Part shown: positions 1 to 8,154 of the stretch, piece after piece
How the letters are laid out: each line of letters begins with the position of its first letter
Numbering within the stretch: the stretch's first letter is position 1
From: JAVBUP01 sp031555175
GTDB taxonomy: Bacteria > Bacillota_I > Bacilli_A > Erysipelotrichales > Coprobacillaceae
Assembly (NCBI GenBank): GCA_031555175.1
Contig: JAVBUP010000040.1
Coordinates: forward strand, 1 to 20,512
Length of the DNA: 20,512 nucleotides
Direction: 5' to 3'
Notes under the pieces: generated by a model
Database searches by the model: none
Told to the model about the DNA's origin: nothing
The model's input: the letters and a program-made list of their open reading frames with translations, nothing else
Position numbers and translations under genes: made by a program

Positions 1-911
1 AAATCAAGTTTGCTATTCAAATCATTTATATCTACTTCAGATAGGTCCATTCCTTTAGGATAAAATTCTCTTAATAGTCCATTTGTGTTTTCATTTGTTC
101 CTTTTTGCCATGCACAATATGGATCACAAAAGTATGTCTTACACTCTAGCTCCTTTTCTATCTCTTCATAACAAGAAAATTCTTTGCCTCTATCAAAGGT
201 TATAGTTTTTACTAATTCCTTTGGAAAATCTTTTAATGCCTTAATAATAGCTGGAGTGACATTCGATGATGTTCGGTCTGGCACGAGTATAGCTATAAAC
301 TTTCTAGACTTACGCTCGGCCAATGTGACAAAGCAGTACTTGCTTTTCTTCTTATGGTCATATCTGCCAGACTCTACTGTATCTCCTTCCCAATGTCCTA
401 TTTCATCTCTTTTATATACTGATTTTGGGCGTTTTTTTATCGCCCTTCCACCATCATTAAACTTACCTCTCGTTTCTGCTGGCCTTTTAAATCTACCTTT
501 TCTTCTCAAATGAATCATTGATATACCTTCGATTTTTTCTTTATGAATAATTCTATAAATTGTAGAAGTGCAAGGAATGTAGTTAACCATATCTGTTGCT
601 CTGTTTGCTATTTGTTCGGGAGACCAATGCTCATCAATCTTTTCTTTTATATATTGAAGAACTGATATATCCCAATTTGTGTTTTGATAACAGTTCAATC
701 TACGGACGATATAGAGTTCTTGTGCTTTGTTTGGAAAATACTTAATGTATTTCCTTTTGCCTCTTACTTCAACACTATTCCTTTTAATCTCTCTTGAGAT
801 TGTACTTGGTGAGCGTTGAAGTGCTCTTGATATTTCCCTAATGCTCATCCCGCTTTTTAAAAAATTAAAAATACAACAACGCTCATCTATGGTAAGATGA
901 TAGTAGCTCAT
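1..911 (-). CDS. IS30-family transposase (3' end outside window)
   Basis: DDE transposase that excises and inserts its own IS30-type element. Reading the minus strand from the ATG at 911-909 gives 303 codons with no stop or frameshift up to the window edge; the family is usually about 310-350 residues, so probably little is missing. An N-terminal helix-turn-helix (about residues 7-45, with REISRALQRSPSTISREIKR) recognises the ends. The catalytic triad is visible: D177 in HWEGDTV, D240 in TFDRGKEF and E274 in KGTNENTNG, the last a hallmark of the family. A perfect AGGAGG at 924-919 sits 8 bases before the ATG. All key residues are present, so the copy may be active; a defect beyond the edge cannot be excluded. 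Confidence 0.93.
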   Translation of the reverse strand, partial: MSYYHLTIDERCCIFNFLKSGMSIREISRALQRSPSTISREIKRNSVEVRGKRKYIKYFPNKAQELYIVRRLNCYQNTNWDISVLQYIKEKIDEHWSPEQIANRATDMVNYIPCTSTIYRIIHKEKIEGISMIHLRRKGRFKRPAETRGKFNDGGRAIKKRPKSVYKRDEIGHWEGDTVESGRYDHKKKSKYCFVTLAERKSRKFIAILVPDRTSSNVTPAIIKALKDFPKELVKTITFDRGKEFSCYEEIEKELECKTYFCDPYCAWQKGTNENTNGLLREFYPKGMDLSEVDINDLNSKLD

Positions 912-1010
912 AGTTATTACCTCCTGTTAATTTGCTTGTTTGGCCACTTACATTTTAACATAGTAATTTCTATGAGTCTTTTTTATGTGTTGCACTTGAG
1001 ATTATAATTT
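1..1010 (-). mobile_element. IS30-family insertion sequence, cut by the left window edge
   Basis: The element consists of the transposase gene (separate entry) and about 100 bases of non-coding end. A likely terminal inverted repeat lies near 984-1010, where a TGTTGCACTT-like sequence, typical in my recollection of IS30-group ends in low-GC Gram-positives, meets AT-rich flanking DNA. The opposite end is outside the window, so neither the repeat pairing nor a target duplication can be tested. The exact right boundary is therefore uncertain by about 20 bases. The element lies directly upstream of proS and is transcribed away from it. Confidence 0.7.
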
Positions 1011-1047
1011 ATCGTATTTAAAAACAATAGTAATATAAACATATTTT

Positions 1048-1056
1048 TGTTAGAAT
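1048..1056 (+). promoter_or_regulatory. Candidate extended -10 promoter of proS
   Basis: TG-T-TAGAAT at 1048-1056 fits an extended -10 element (TGn plus a 5/6 match to TATAAT). No good -35 is seen 16-18 bases upstream. The predicted start near 1063 gives a leader of about 28 bases, too short for a T-box or other riboswitch. It lies outside the likely end of the IS30 element, so proS would not depend on the insertion for expression. Confidence 0.45.
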
Positions 1057-1091
1057 AAGTATGTAAACGCATGAAAGATGAGGAGAAAAAA

Positions 1092-2534
1092 ATGAGTGAG
1101 AATAGTAGTAAAAAATTAGAAGCGATCACATCACGTGATGTAGATTTCGCACAATGGTATACTGATGTATGCCGTAAGGCAGAGTTAATGGATTACTCTA
1201 GCGTAAAAGGGTTCATCATCTATCGACCATATGGATATGCGATCTGGGAATTAATACAAAAAGAGTTAGATGTTAGGTTTAAGAAAACTGGGCATCAGAA
1301 CGTATATATGCCAATGCTAATCCCAGAATCATTGTTACAAAAGGAAAAGGATCATGTTGAGGGGTTTGCGCCAGAATGTGCGGTTGTGACACAAGGTGGG
1401 CTAAATAAACTAGAAGAGAATTTAATTATTAGGCCAACTTCTGAGACACTATTTTGTGAGCACTTCGCTAAAATAGTTAATTCCTATCGTGATTTGCCAA
1501 AACTATATAATCAATGGTGTTCAGTTGTACGTTGGGAGAAGACGACAAGGCCATTCCTAAGAGGGAGCGAATTCTTATGGCAAGAAGGTCATACAATCCA
1601 CGCAAGTGAAGAAGAAGCTAGATCAGAAACTCTGCAAATGCTAGATGTTTATAGGGAAGTATCGAAAGATGTTCTAGCTATTCCTATGCTAACGGGAAGG
1701 AAAACAGAAAAAGAAAAATTCGCTGGTGCTGTAGAAACATATACAATAGAAGCATTAATGCATGATGGAAAGGCACTGCAATCAGGAACTACTCATTATT
1801 TTGGAGATGGATTTGCGCAGGCATTTGATATTAAATTCCAAGATAAAGATGGAAAGCAAAAATATGTGCATCAAACATCTTGGGGTGTATCTACTAGGCT
1901 TATTGGCGCACTAATTATGGTTCATGGTGATGACAATGGACTAGTCTTACCACCACATGTAGCGCCAATTCAAATTATGATAATTCCTATGGCACAACAT
2001 AAAGAAGGAGTGCTTGATAAAGCATACGCTTTAAGGGAAGAATTATCGATGGCAGGATTTAGAGTAAGTGTTGATGATTCAGATAAAACACCTGGGTTTA
2101 AACGTAGCCAACAAGAGATGCAGGGGATTCCAGTGCGATTAGAGATTGGACCAAACGATATAGAAGCAAGTGTTTGTCAAATTGCAAAAAGAAACACTGG
2201 TGAAAAATTACAGTTAAGTCTAGATGATAATCTAGCAAATAATATTATGAAGATATTTTCTGAGATACATCAAGAGATGTATGTAAAAGCACAAATTCAT
2301 AAAGATGATAACACTACTATTGCAAATAATTATGAAGAGTTTAAGACTATACTGTCTACAAAAAGTGGGTATGTTAAAGCTATGTGGTGCGGTGATGAAG
2401 AGTGTGAGAATAAAATAAAGGAAGAGACTTCTGCGAGCTCACGTTGTATTTCGGATGAAAGCAGTCATGGTGATACTTGTGTCTATTGTCGAAAAAAAGC
2501 TACTAAGGTTGTATACTTCGCTAAAGCGTACTAG
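1092..2534 (+). CDS. proS: Prolyl-tRNA synthetase, archaeal/eukaryotic (short) type
   Basis: Class II aminoacyl-tRNA synthetase charging tRNA-Pro in the cytoplasm. The start is placed at ATG 1092 (480 aa) rather than the in-frame ATG 1071, because GAGGAG at 1080-1085 lies 6 bases before 1092 while 1071 has no ribosome site. Visible elements, numbered from 1092: RPTSE at 114-118, class II motif 2 from about 145 (RWEKTTRPFLRGSEF), motif 3 at about 265-280 (GVSTRLIGALIMVHGD), an anticodon-binding domain from about 290, and a C-terminal zinc-type domain with cysteines 433, 438, 463 and 466. It ends in the Tyr typical of the archaeal-type enzyme; there is no bacterial-type editing insertion. The length is normal for this type. 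The phosphatase gene follows after 11 bases and is probably cotranscribed. Confidence 0.96.
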   Translation: MSENSSKKLEAITSRDVDFAQWYTDVCRKAELMDYSSVKGFIIYRPYGYAIWELIQKELDVRFKKTGHQNVYMPMLIPESLLQKEKDHVEGFAPECAVVTQGGLNKLEENLIIRPTSETLFCEHFAKIVNSYRDLPKLYNQWCSVVRWEKTTRPFLRGSEFLWQEGHTIHASEEEARSETLQMLDVYREVSKDVLAIPMLTGRKTEKEKFAGAVETYTIEALMHDGKALQSGTTHYFGDGFAQAFDIKFQDKDGKQKYVHQTSWGVSTRLIGALIMVHGDDNGLVLPPHVAPIQIMIIPMAQHKEGVLDKAYALREELSMAGFRVSVDDSDKTPGFKRSQQEMQGIPVRLEIGPNDIEASVCQIAKRNTGEKLQLSLDDNLANNIMKIFSEIHQEMYVKAQIHKDDNTTIANNYEEFKTILSTKSGYVKAMWCGDEECENKIKEETSASSRCISDESSHGDTCVYCRKKATKVVYFAKAY

Positions 2535-2545
2535 GAGGAAAAAAT

Positions 2546-3271
2546 ATGCAATTATCAAGAGAAGAACGTTTACTTAAATTAGATTCAATTAGTAATATTA
2601 GGGATTTAGGTGGTTATGAAACACAAGATGGTAAATTTACGAAATCACATAAGTTTCTAAGAAGTGCAGTTATGTCAACGATTTCGGAGCAAGATTTAGA
2701 GTGTATCTACAATTATGGCGTTAGAGTCGTTGTTGACTTAAGAAGCGAAGATGAGATCGCTAAGGAACCAAATAAGATGAATGGCTATAAAGATGTAGTA
2801 TATATTCATCATAATTTAATGAATATGGTGGATGTTAATGTGGTTCCAGATGTTGATGTTAGTGATATGGGAGATATGTATATTTCAATGGCTAAGGCTA
2901 ACCAACAACAATATAAAGAGCTATTTGAAATATTCCATAAATATAATGATTCTTGTATAGTGTTTAATTGCTCAGCTGGTAAAGATAGAACTGGAACAAC
3001 AGCAGCTCTATTACTAGATATTGCTGGGTGCTACCGCCAAGATATTATTAAAGATTATTCTGAAACATTTGAAAACAATAAAGCTATTTATGATAAACTT
3101 AAAGATATGGTACCAGAGCATATGCTAAAGATGTTATTATCTGAGCCGGAGTACATGGACAAATATTTAACATACCTATATGATACATATGGTAGTGGTA
3201 AAGGATTTTTGTTAGCATGTGGTGTAACTGAAGAAATCATTGCTGATATTGTTGAAAATTTTACTATTTAG
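2546..3271 (+). CDS. Tyrosine-protein phosphatase, Y_phosphatase3/LipA-like
   Basis: Probable protein-tyrosine or phosphoinositide phosphatase of the cysteine-dependent Y_phosphatase3 family. The N-terminal family signature NIRDLGGYET lies at about residues 17-26, and the P-loop NCSAGKDRTG at 141-150 supplies catalytic Cys142 and Arg148. The residue before the cysteine is Asn rather than the usual His of HCx5R, which may alter the thiol pKa. There is no signal peptide or membrane segment, so a cytoplasmic location is likely. AGGAGG at 2533-2538 overlaps the proS stop and lies 7 bases before the ATG, indicating a two-gene unit closed by the terminator at 3280-3303. The adjacent glycan genes hint at a surface-polysaccharide role, but the terminator and a new promoter separate them. 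The substrate is unknown. Confidence 0.85.
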   Translation: MQLSREERLLKLDSISNIRDLGGYETQDGKFTKSHKFLRSAVMSTISEQDLECIYNYGVRVVVDLRSEDEIAKEPNKMNGYKDVVYIHHNLMNMVDVNVVPDVDVSDMGDMYISMAKANQQQYKELFEIFHKYNDSCIVFNCSAGKDRTGTTAALLLDIAGCYRQDIIKDYSETFENNKAIYDKLKDMVPEHMLKMLLSEPEYMDKYLTYLYDTYGSGKGFLLACGVTEEIIADIVENFTI

Positions 3272-3279
3272 AAATTATA

Positions 3280-3303
3280 AAACTCACACGATGTGGGTTT
3301 TTT
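3280..3303 (+). terminator. Intrinsic terminator after proS-phosphatase
   Basis: A 9-bp stem (3280-3288 with 3292-3300, one G-U pair, loop CGA) runs into six T residues at 3298-3303, 8 bases after the phosphatase stop. The T tract borders the promoter of the next gene. Confidence 0.8.
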
Positions 3304-3314
3304 AGTTTCAATTA

Positions 3315-3323
3315 TGGTATACT
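3315..3323 (+). promoter_or_regulatory. Extended -10 promoter of the glycosyltransferase-licD pair
   Basis: TG-G-TATACT at 3315-3323 is an extended -10 with 5/6 match to TATAAT and no clear -35. The Shine-Dalgarno AGGTGA begins 6 bases later at 3330, so the transcript probably starts at or next to the ribosome site, leaving about a 12-base leader. Confidence 0.6.
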
Positions 3324-3341
3324 TTTTGTAGGTGATATGAA

Positions 3342-4175
3342 ATGAAAATATGCTATGCAATCATGTGCCATAAAAATGCACAACAAGTAAATGATATGAT
3401 TTCTGCGTTGAATCATCCCAATGCCATTTTTCTGATTCACATCGATAAAAAATCAAATATTGAAAATGAAATAGATAAGCAATCAAACATATATTTCTGT
3501 ATGAATAGAATAGATACAAAATGGGGAGGACCAAGTTTTACTCAAACAATTTTACAATTATATAAAGAAAGCAAAGTTCTTGAATATGATTATTTTGTAT
3601 TATTATCCGGCCAAGACTTCCCTATAAAATCAAATAGAATAATATTTGATTTCTTCACTCAAAATTATGGTAAAGAGTTTGTTGATGTGCATACTTTTGA
3701 TGAGTTTAAAGAGTCAAAATATAGATATGAAAGATATAATATTTTTACCAATAATAGAAAATTGAATTATTGTTTTAGAAGACTTCAAGAAATATTTGGT
3801 ATAAAACGAAATTATAACTTTATGCCAACATTTTATAAAGGAAGTAATTGGCATGCGGTATCTAAACCTTGTGTGGAATATGTATTATCTTATGTGCAAG
3901 CAAATAGAAAAGTTATTTCGTATTTTGATCACGTAGATTGCAGTGATGAGATTATAATTCAAACGATTTTGATGCAATCTCCTTTTAAGGGTAATATTAT
4001 GAATATTTCATTATGGGATATTCATTGGAGAAAGGACGCCTCAAATCCTGAAGTGTTAACGATGAATGATTATGAATCGTTGATAGAATCAAATAAACTA
4101 TTTGCAAGAAAATTCGACTACAATATTGATAAGCAGATAGTAGATAGATTAAAGGAGCACAATTATGGAACTTAG
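3342..4175 (+). CDS. Core-2/I-branching (GT14-like) glycosyltransferase
   Basis: Predicted sugar transferase of the Branch family, related to eukaryotic beta-1,6-N-acetylglucosaminyltransferases and found in bacterial surface-glycan loci. The 277-residue protein begins with the family's KICYAIMCHKN strand, followed by HIDKKS at 33-38, WGG at 61-63, LSGQDFPIKS at 88-97, SNWHAVSK at 168-175 and CSDEIIIQTIL at 200-210. No signal peptide or transmembrane helix is seen, as expected for bacterial members acting on the cytoplasmic face. AGGTGA at 3330-3335 sits 6 bases before the ATG. The licD gene overlaps its 3' end by 11 bases, so the two are cotranscribed and likely act on the same glycan. Donor and acceptor cannot be read from sequence; N-acetylglucosamine or xylose are possible donors. 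Confidence 0.85.
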   Translation: MKICYAIMCHKNAQQVNDMISALNHPNAIFLIHIDKKSNIENEIDKQSNIYFCMNRIDTKWGGPSFTQTILQLYKESKVLEYDYFVLLSGQDFPIKSNRIIFDFFTQNYGKEFVDVHTFDEFKESKYRYERYNIFTNNRKLNYCFRRLQEIFGIKRNYNFMPTFYKGSNWHAVSKPCVEYVLSYVQANRKVISYFDHVDCSDEIIIQTILMQSPFKGNIMNISLWDIHWRKDASNPEVLTMNDYESLIESNKLFARKFDYNIDKQIVDRLKEHNYGT

Positions 4176-4944
4176 AGAATTACAGTTAGAACTTGTTGAG
4201 TCAATGGTGGAAATAGATAGAATATGTAGAGAGCATGATATTACATATTATCTTTCTTTTGGTACTTTAATAGGTGCTGTTAGGCATAAGGGGTTTATCC
4301 CTTGGGATGATGATTTAGATATTGAAATGCCAAGAAAGGACTATGAAAAGTTTCTGGAGATCTTCCCTAAATATTGTAGTGATAAATATTTTTTGCAAAC
4401 ACCTAAAACGGATAAAGGGTATCCATATTTATACGCTAAAGTAAGAACGAATAATACTAAGTTTGTTGAACATAAGTTAAGAACAATAGATATGCATCAT
4501 GGTGTTTTCGTTGATATCTTTCCATTAGAAGACTCAAATGGACCGTATGATAAAAAATCTGAGTTACAGTATCAATTGATATTTGCTGTAACAGGGGCAT
4601 TAATGTTAAAATCAAAAGCTGATTTTGTATTTGAAAGAAAAGCGAAACCAGTTATTCAATTGTTATCAAAAATGCCAAAGAAATTCATTATTTATTTGGG
4701 AGATCTTGTTCTAAAACATTATAAGAATAAAGATTACTATTTCCCAATGACGAGTCCAAATGATGTAACAGAAGGCATTGTAGCTAAAAAAGAACTATTT
4801 AGCGAAAAAATAGAGTTGGAATTTGAAGGCCATTTATTTTATGCTCCTATAGGCTATCATGAAATATTAACACAAACATATGGTGACTATATGACTCCTC
4901 CAAAAAAAGAGGATCAGGTATCACTGCATGAGGCAGAGTATTAA
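4165..4944 (+). CDS. licD: LicD-family phosphotransferase
   Basis: LicD-type nucleotidyltransferase-fold enzyme. Characterised members transfer phosphocholine, or related phospho-groups, from a CDP-activated donor to a cell-surface glycan. The family core lies at residues 33-54: GTLIGAVRHKGFIPWDDDLD, with the Asp cluster at 48-52 that binds metal and nucleotide. The length of 259 aa is normal. The start is inside the glycosyltransferase gene with AAGGAG at about 4152-4157 in front. The nearby minus-strand gene at 6206-8038 has a LicC-like nucleotidyltransferase domain, a plausible source of its donor. The symbol denotes the family; choline, ethanolamine or another group could be the moiety carried. 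No choline transporter or kinase gene is in the window. Confidence 0.88.
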   Translation: MELRELQLELVESMVEIDRICREHDITYYLSFGTLIGAVRHKGFIPWDDDLDIEMPRKDYEKFLEIFPKYCSDKYFLQTPKTDKGYPYLYAKVRTNNTKFVEHKLRTIDMHHGVFVDIFPLEDSNGPYDKKSELQYQLIFAVTGALMLKSKADFVFERKAKPVIQLLSKMPKKFIIYLGDLVLKHYKNKDYYFPMTSPNDVTEGIVAKKELFSEKIELEFEGHLFYAPIGYHEILTQTYGDYMTPPKKEDQVSLHEAEY

Positions 4945-4957
4945 TTTATAACATAAT

Positions 4958-4986
4958 AAAAATCACTTCATTTTGAAGTGATTTTT
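4958..4986. terminator. Bidirectional terminator between licD and the DUF1015 gene
   Basis: A perfect 12-bp stem (4958-4969 with 4975-4986), ATTTT loop, and A/T runs on both sides make it work in both directions. The stop codon of the minus-strand gene (4970-4968) lies inside it, so a single hairpin closes both convergent units. Confidence 0.88.
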
Positions 4987-6206
4987 CTACATTCCATATA
5001 ATATCTTTTTTCTTCTGAGTTTCCCATGGAGAATGTCTTCCTTGGTAGAACTCCATTATCTCGAACCGCTTCAAAGAAGCCGTTTTTTTGTATTGGTTTT
5101 AATAATATTCCTAAAGTGTTAGGTGTATCTACTAATGATCTTAGAGTATCGTTTCCATGAATATAGTCTAATATAATGTGTACATGCTGTAGTATATATG
5201 CATCTATAAACTGTTGCATAATTTCAACAGGTATACGCCCACTGCTATTTGATAAACCAATTTTAGTCGATTTATCAATGGTAATAAATTCTATATCATC
5301 CCCAGCTATGATATCTATCGAATTCTCTTTACAGTAAGTATAGAAGCAGTTGATGAAATCATCGTCATCAATAGAAAACATAATGCGATGGATTGGTTCA
5401 AAGAATAAAGCATCGCTATGGAGATTAACTAACTCTACTGTAGCATACTTAGCAGGGTGTGATGGTTGGAGATCTAAGGGTAGAGTGTGTTTAATCTCTT
5501 CCCAACATGTTTTAGCTGTTGCTAAGGAGTGATTGCCATCCCCAACTAGTAGAAATAGGCCATTAGAGTTTTCTTGCATTTTCAATAATAGTTTATCTAT
5601 TTCACTTGCTTTTTCACCATCGATGCGGTATCCAATAATATGCCCCCCACCTTGCATTAATTCCGTATCATATAACACATCAAATTCATGTTTATGTTTA
5701 TACAAATCCTCAATAAGAATTCTTTTGAAATCATTTATAAGCACCATAACATGGCTGCATTCAAGCGAAGCGTTTCTCCTTATTTTTACACGAGGAGTAA
5801 TACGATCCTGGATTGTACCTTCAGTTGCGCGAACTAATGAAGTGCTATCAAAGTTATAATCATACTCATCTAGATCTAATACCCCAACTAATCCTAGTCG
5901 TTTCCCAGATATAGTATCCCTTTCAATAAGGATATACCCATTATTGACCCTGGTAGTAAGAGTACCGTTAGATAGATAATTATTCATGGTATTATTTATG
6001 CGTTCAATGCGTGAATCTCCTTGGGAAAGAAAAGCTTCCGGATAGACTATATTTAATGTAGAGGGTGACGAGTCAATAATATTTTCAACATCATGCCAAT
6101 ATGAAGGCTGACTTGTAAACTGATCGCAAGCGACAACAGACCATTTTTTAATGTTAATATCCTCAATTGGCAGTAAAAAGTTTGCTGATTGAAAACATGC
6201 CTTCAT
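4968..6206 (-). CDS. DUF1015 family protein (COG4198), possible small-molecule kinase
   Basis: The family has no settled function. Diagnostic motifs are visible: WSVVACDQFTSQPSYW at 22-37, RATEGTI plus PRVKIRRNA at about 126-146, and GDGNHSLATAK at 222-232. The 412 aa length is normal. It is cytoplasmic, with no signal or membrane segment. The ATG shares its A with the TAA of the upstream fusion gene (TAATG), so translation is coupled and the two proteins likely share a pathway. From memory, DUF1015 genes in clostridia often lie beside serA/serC, and COG4198 has been linked to ParB/SerK-like proteins, among which SbnI and Thermococcus SerK are free-serine kinases. Serine phosphorylation is therefore an attractive but unproven role. 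The 3' end of the gene lies within the shared terminator. Confidence 0.85.
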   Translation of the reverse strand: MKACFQSANFLLPIEDINIKKWSVVACDQFTSQPSYWHDVENIIDSSPSTLNIVYPEAFLSQGDSRIERINNTMNNYLSNGTLTTRVNNGYILIERDTISGKRLGLVGVLDLDEYDYNFDSTSLVRATEGTIQDRITPRVKIRRNASLECSHVMVLINDFKRILIEDLYKHKHEFDVLYDTELMQGGGHIIGYRIDGEKASEIDKLLLKMQENSNGLFLLVGDGNHSLATAKTCWEEIKHTLPLDLQPSHPAKYATVELVNLHSDALFFEPIHRIMFSIDDDDFINCFYTYCKENSIDIIAGDDIEFITIDKSTKIGLSNSSGRIPVEIMQQFIDAYILQHVHIILDYIHGNDTLRSLVDTPNTLGILLKPIQKNGFFEAVRDNGVLPRKTFSMGNSEEKRYYMECRKITSK

Positions 6207-8038
6207 TATGATTGCCTGCTTTCACTAAGTAAATTTATTTTCAAAGCATTAATTAATTTCTCATTATCTTCTTCATTTCTGATTGCAACGCGAATAAATT
6301 GGCGGTTCTCACGATTCATTTTTGGAGTAAGATCTTTAATCAGCAAATCATGCTTAAATAGTAATTTTTTTGTTAATTCTCGTGAAGACATACCATTTAT
6401 AATTTCAATCATGACATAATTTGCTTGAGAAGGTATAACGTGTAGCCCATTAATTTGGTTTAAATTATCAATAAAATTAGCACGTGTTTTTCTAATTTTA
6501 ACTAGGGCAGCTTCATAATCCTTTTTATACTTTTCTTCTATTTGCATATAGAATTCTCCAAATGAGTTAATGTTCCAAATTGAAACTTCCTTTTTCATAT
6601 TAGCAATCATTTCTTTATCAGAAGTAGCCAGAATTCCTAAACGCACACCTGGTACGCCATATGATTTAGATATAGATTTAACAACAACAAGTAATGGATA
6701 CTCTTCTAAAATATTATTATCCAAGATTGAGCTGTCTTCTTCATCTGCAAAATCAACAAATGATTCATCAATTATCATCTTAATTCCTTTTGCATTGCTC
6801 CAATTTAAAAGTGTAAATAGATCATTTTTACAAATATAATTACCTGTAGGATTATCAGGATTAATCAAGATTAGTGACTTAATATCTGTAGCATCGAAAT
6901 AGTTTATAATATCTTGTGCTTGATAAACAAAATCAGTATGCTCAGGAATATATATAACACTATTGTTTTTGTCATAGCGATTAGGATATTCTTCAAATGT
7001 TGGGCGAATAAACCCAACTTTACCAGTTGTCTTTTCCATCAAACATTTAATTAATTCAGCAGCACCATTGCCAACAACAATATAGTCTTGCTTAACTCCA
7101 AAATTCTTTGATGCCAATAAACTATTGACTCTCATTCCAGAAGGATATTGTGTTAATAGTTTTTCAAAACTAGCTTTCATCTCATTTATCATTTTCTTTG
7201 GTGGGAAATATGGATTTACAAGATAGCAGAAATCAATAAGTTTTGGATATCTCCAATAACCACCAAATCTATTCTCAATACGCCCTAAACGAATATTATC
7301 ATCGTTTTCAAACATTGTTTCAGCAATATCCAAGTCTTGAATATCATCAATTTCATACCATAGTTGACCAGTTAATTTTTTAGCTTTGATAACTGGATCA
7401 TCAAGTTCTGCGATTACTCGTAAGACTTGTTCATAGTATTCATTATTACCAAGTGCTTTAGAATATGCATCTAAGAATGGCACATAATGTGATACTGAGA
7501 ATAATTTGCTAAATTTATAAATATTTACTGTTTTATAATACTCGTCACATTCATTATAATTGAATTTCTTACCAGGTACAAAAGCAGCGATAGAATCATC
7601 CGGACCGATTTTAATACAAGTTCCATCCATCCAACTTTCATATTTATCTACTAATGCTAGTGTGTCACGAGGATCATTAATTAGTTCATCTAGAACGCTA
7701 TCTTCAAATATTAAATCCGATTCTAATAAAATTGTGTCCTCCTGTAGCAAATAGTCCTTTGCCATTGCTAAAGAGTAAATATTATTGGTTTTATAATATA
7801 CTGGATTATCGACAAACTCTATTTGTGTTTTAATATCGAGTGTAGAAATATAATCAATTAGCTTTTGGCCTTCATAACCGATAACAATTACAATCTTTGA
7901 AAGACTACAGCGATCTAATTGATGTAGAACACGTTCAATCAATGTAGCTCCATTAACTTCTACCATACATTTAGTATTATTTTGTGTTAAATCTTTTAAT
8001 CGTTTACCCATCCCAGCTGCTAAAATAAGTGCTTGCAT
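6206..8038 (-). CDS. Fusion: LicC-like nucleotidyltransferase + CobD-like PLP enzyme
   Basis: Two-domain protein of 610 aa. Residues 1 to about 240 form an NTP-transferase of the LicC/PntC type: LILAAGMGKRL at 4-14, Lys23, ESDL at 106-109 and YEIDDIQDLD at 228-237, predicted to make a CDP-activated alcohol from CTP and its phosphate or phosphonate. Residues about 260-605 are a fold-type I PLP enzyme: NPDNPTG at 393-399, IIDESFVDF at 422-430, Schiff-base Lys458 in SKSYGVPGVRLG, and FIRVAIRNEEDNEKL at 581-595. That C-terminal motif resembles CobD (L-threonine-phosphate decarboxylase) more than HisC. A decarboxylase giving phosphoethanolamine or aminopropanol phosphate would feed the N-terminal domain; an aminotransferase in aminoethylphosphonate metabolism is the main alternative, though no phosphonate mutase gene is present. 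AGGAGG at 8052-8047 precedes the ATG by 8 bases. Confidence 0.86.
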   Translation of the reverse strand: MQALILAAGMGKRLKDLTQNNTKCMVEVNGATLIERVLHQLDRCSLSKIVIVIGYEGQKLIDYISTLDIKTQIEFVDNPVYYKTNNIYSLAMAKDYLLQEDTILLESDLIFEDSVLDELINDPRDTLALVDKYESWMDGTCIKIGPDDSIAAFVPGKKFNYNECDEYYKTVNIYKFSKLFSVSHYVPFLDAYSKALGNNEYYEQVLRVIAELDDPVIKAKKLTGQLWYEIDDIQDLDIAETMFENDDNIRLGRIENRFGGYWRYPKLIDFCYLVNPYFPPKKMINEMKASFEKLLTQYPSGMRVNSLLASKNFGVKQDYIVVGNGAAELIKCLMEKTTGKVGFIRPTFEEYPNRYDKNNSVIYIPEHTDFVYQAQDIINYFDATDIKSLILINPDNPTGNYICKNDLFTLLNWSNAKGIKMIIDESFVDFADEEDSSILDNNILEEYPLLVVVKSISKSYGVPGVRLGILATSDKEMIANMKKEVSIWNINSFGEFYMQIEEKYKKDYEAALVKIRKTRANFIDNLNQINGLHVIPSQANYVMIEIINGMSSRELTKKLLFKHDLLIKDLTPKMNRENRQFIRVAIRNEEDNEKLINALKINLLSESRQS

Positions 8039-8154
8039 AATATAAACCTCCTATATTATATATGTTTTTTTATACAAAGATTATATCAAAATATAGTTGA
8101 TAATAATAGTATGTAAGGTAAATATGATTAAGTATCAGGATGATTTAAGAAAAG

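Noticed and set aside
184..513. Plus-strand open frame of about 109 codons inside the IS30 region
   Set aside because: It is antisense to the transposase, has no ribosome site, and its translation resembles no family; the minus-strand frame carries the DDE motifs.
912..1091. Possible T-box or other riboswitch leader of proS
   Set aside because: No AGGGTGGNACCGCG-type T-box sequence and no specifier stem is visible; the predicted transcript leader is only about 28 bases.
1071..1091. Upstream ATG start for proS
   Set aside because: It has no ribosome site, while GAGGAG is ideally spaced for ATG 1092, which gives the family's usual 480 residues.
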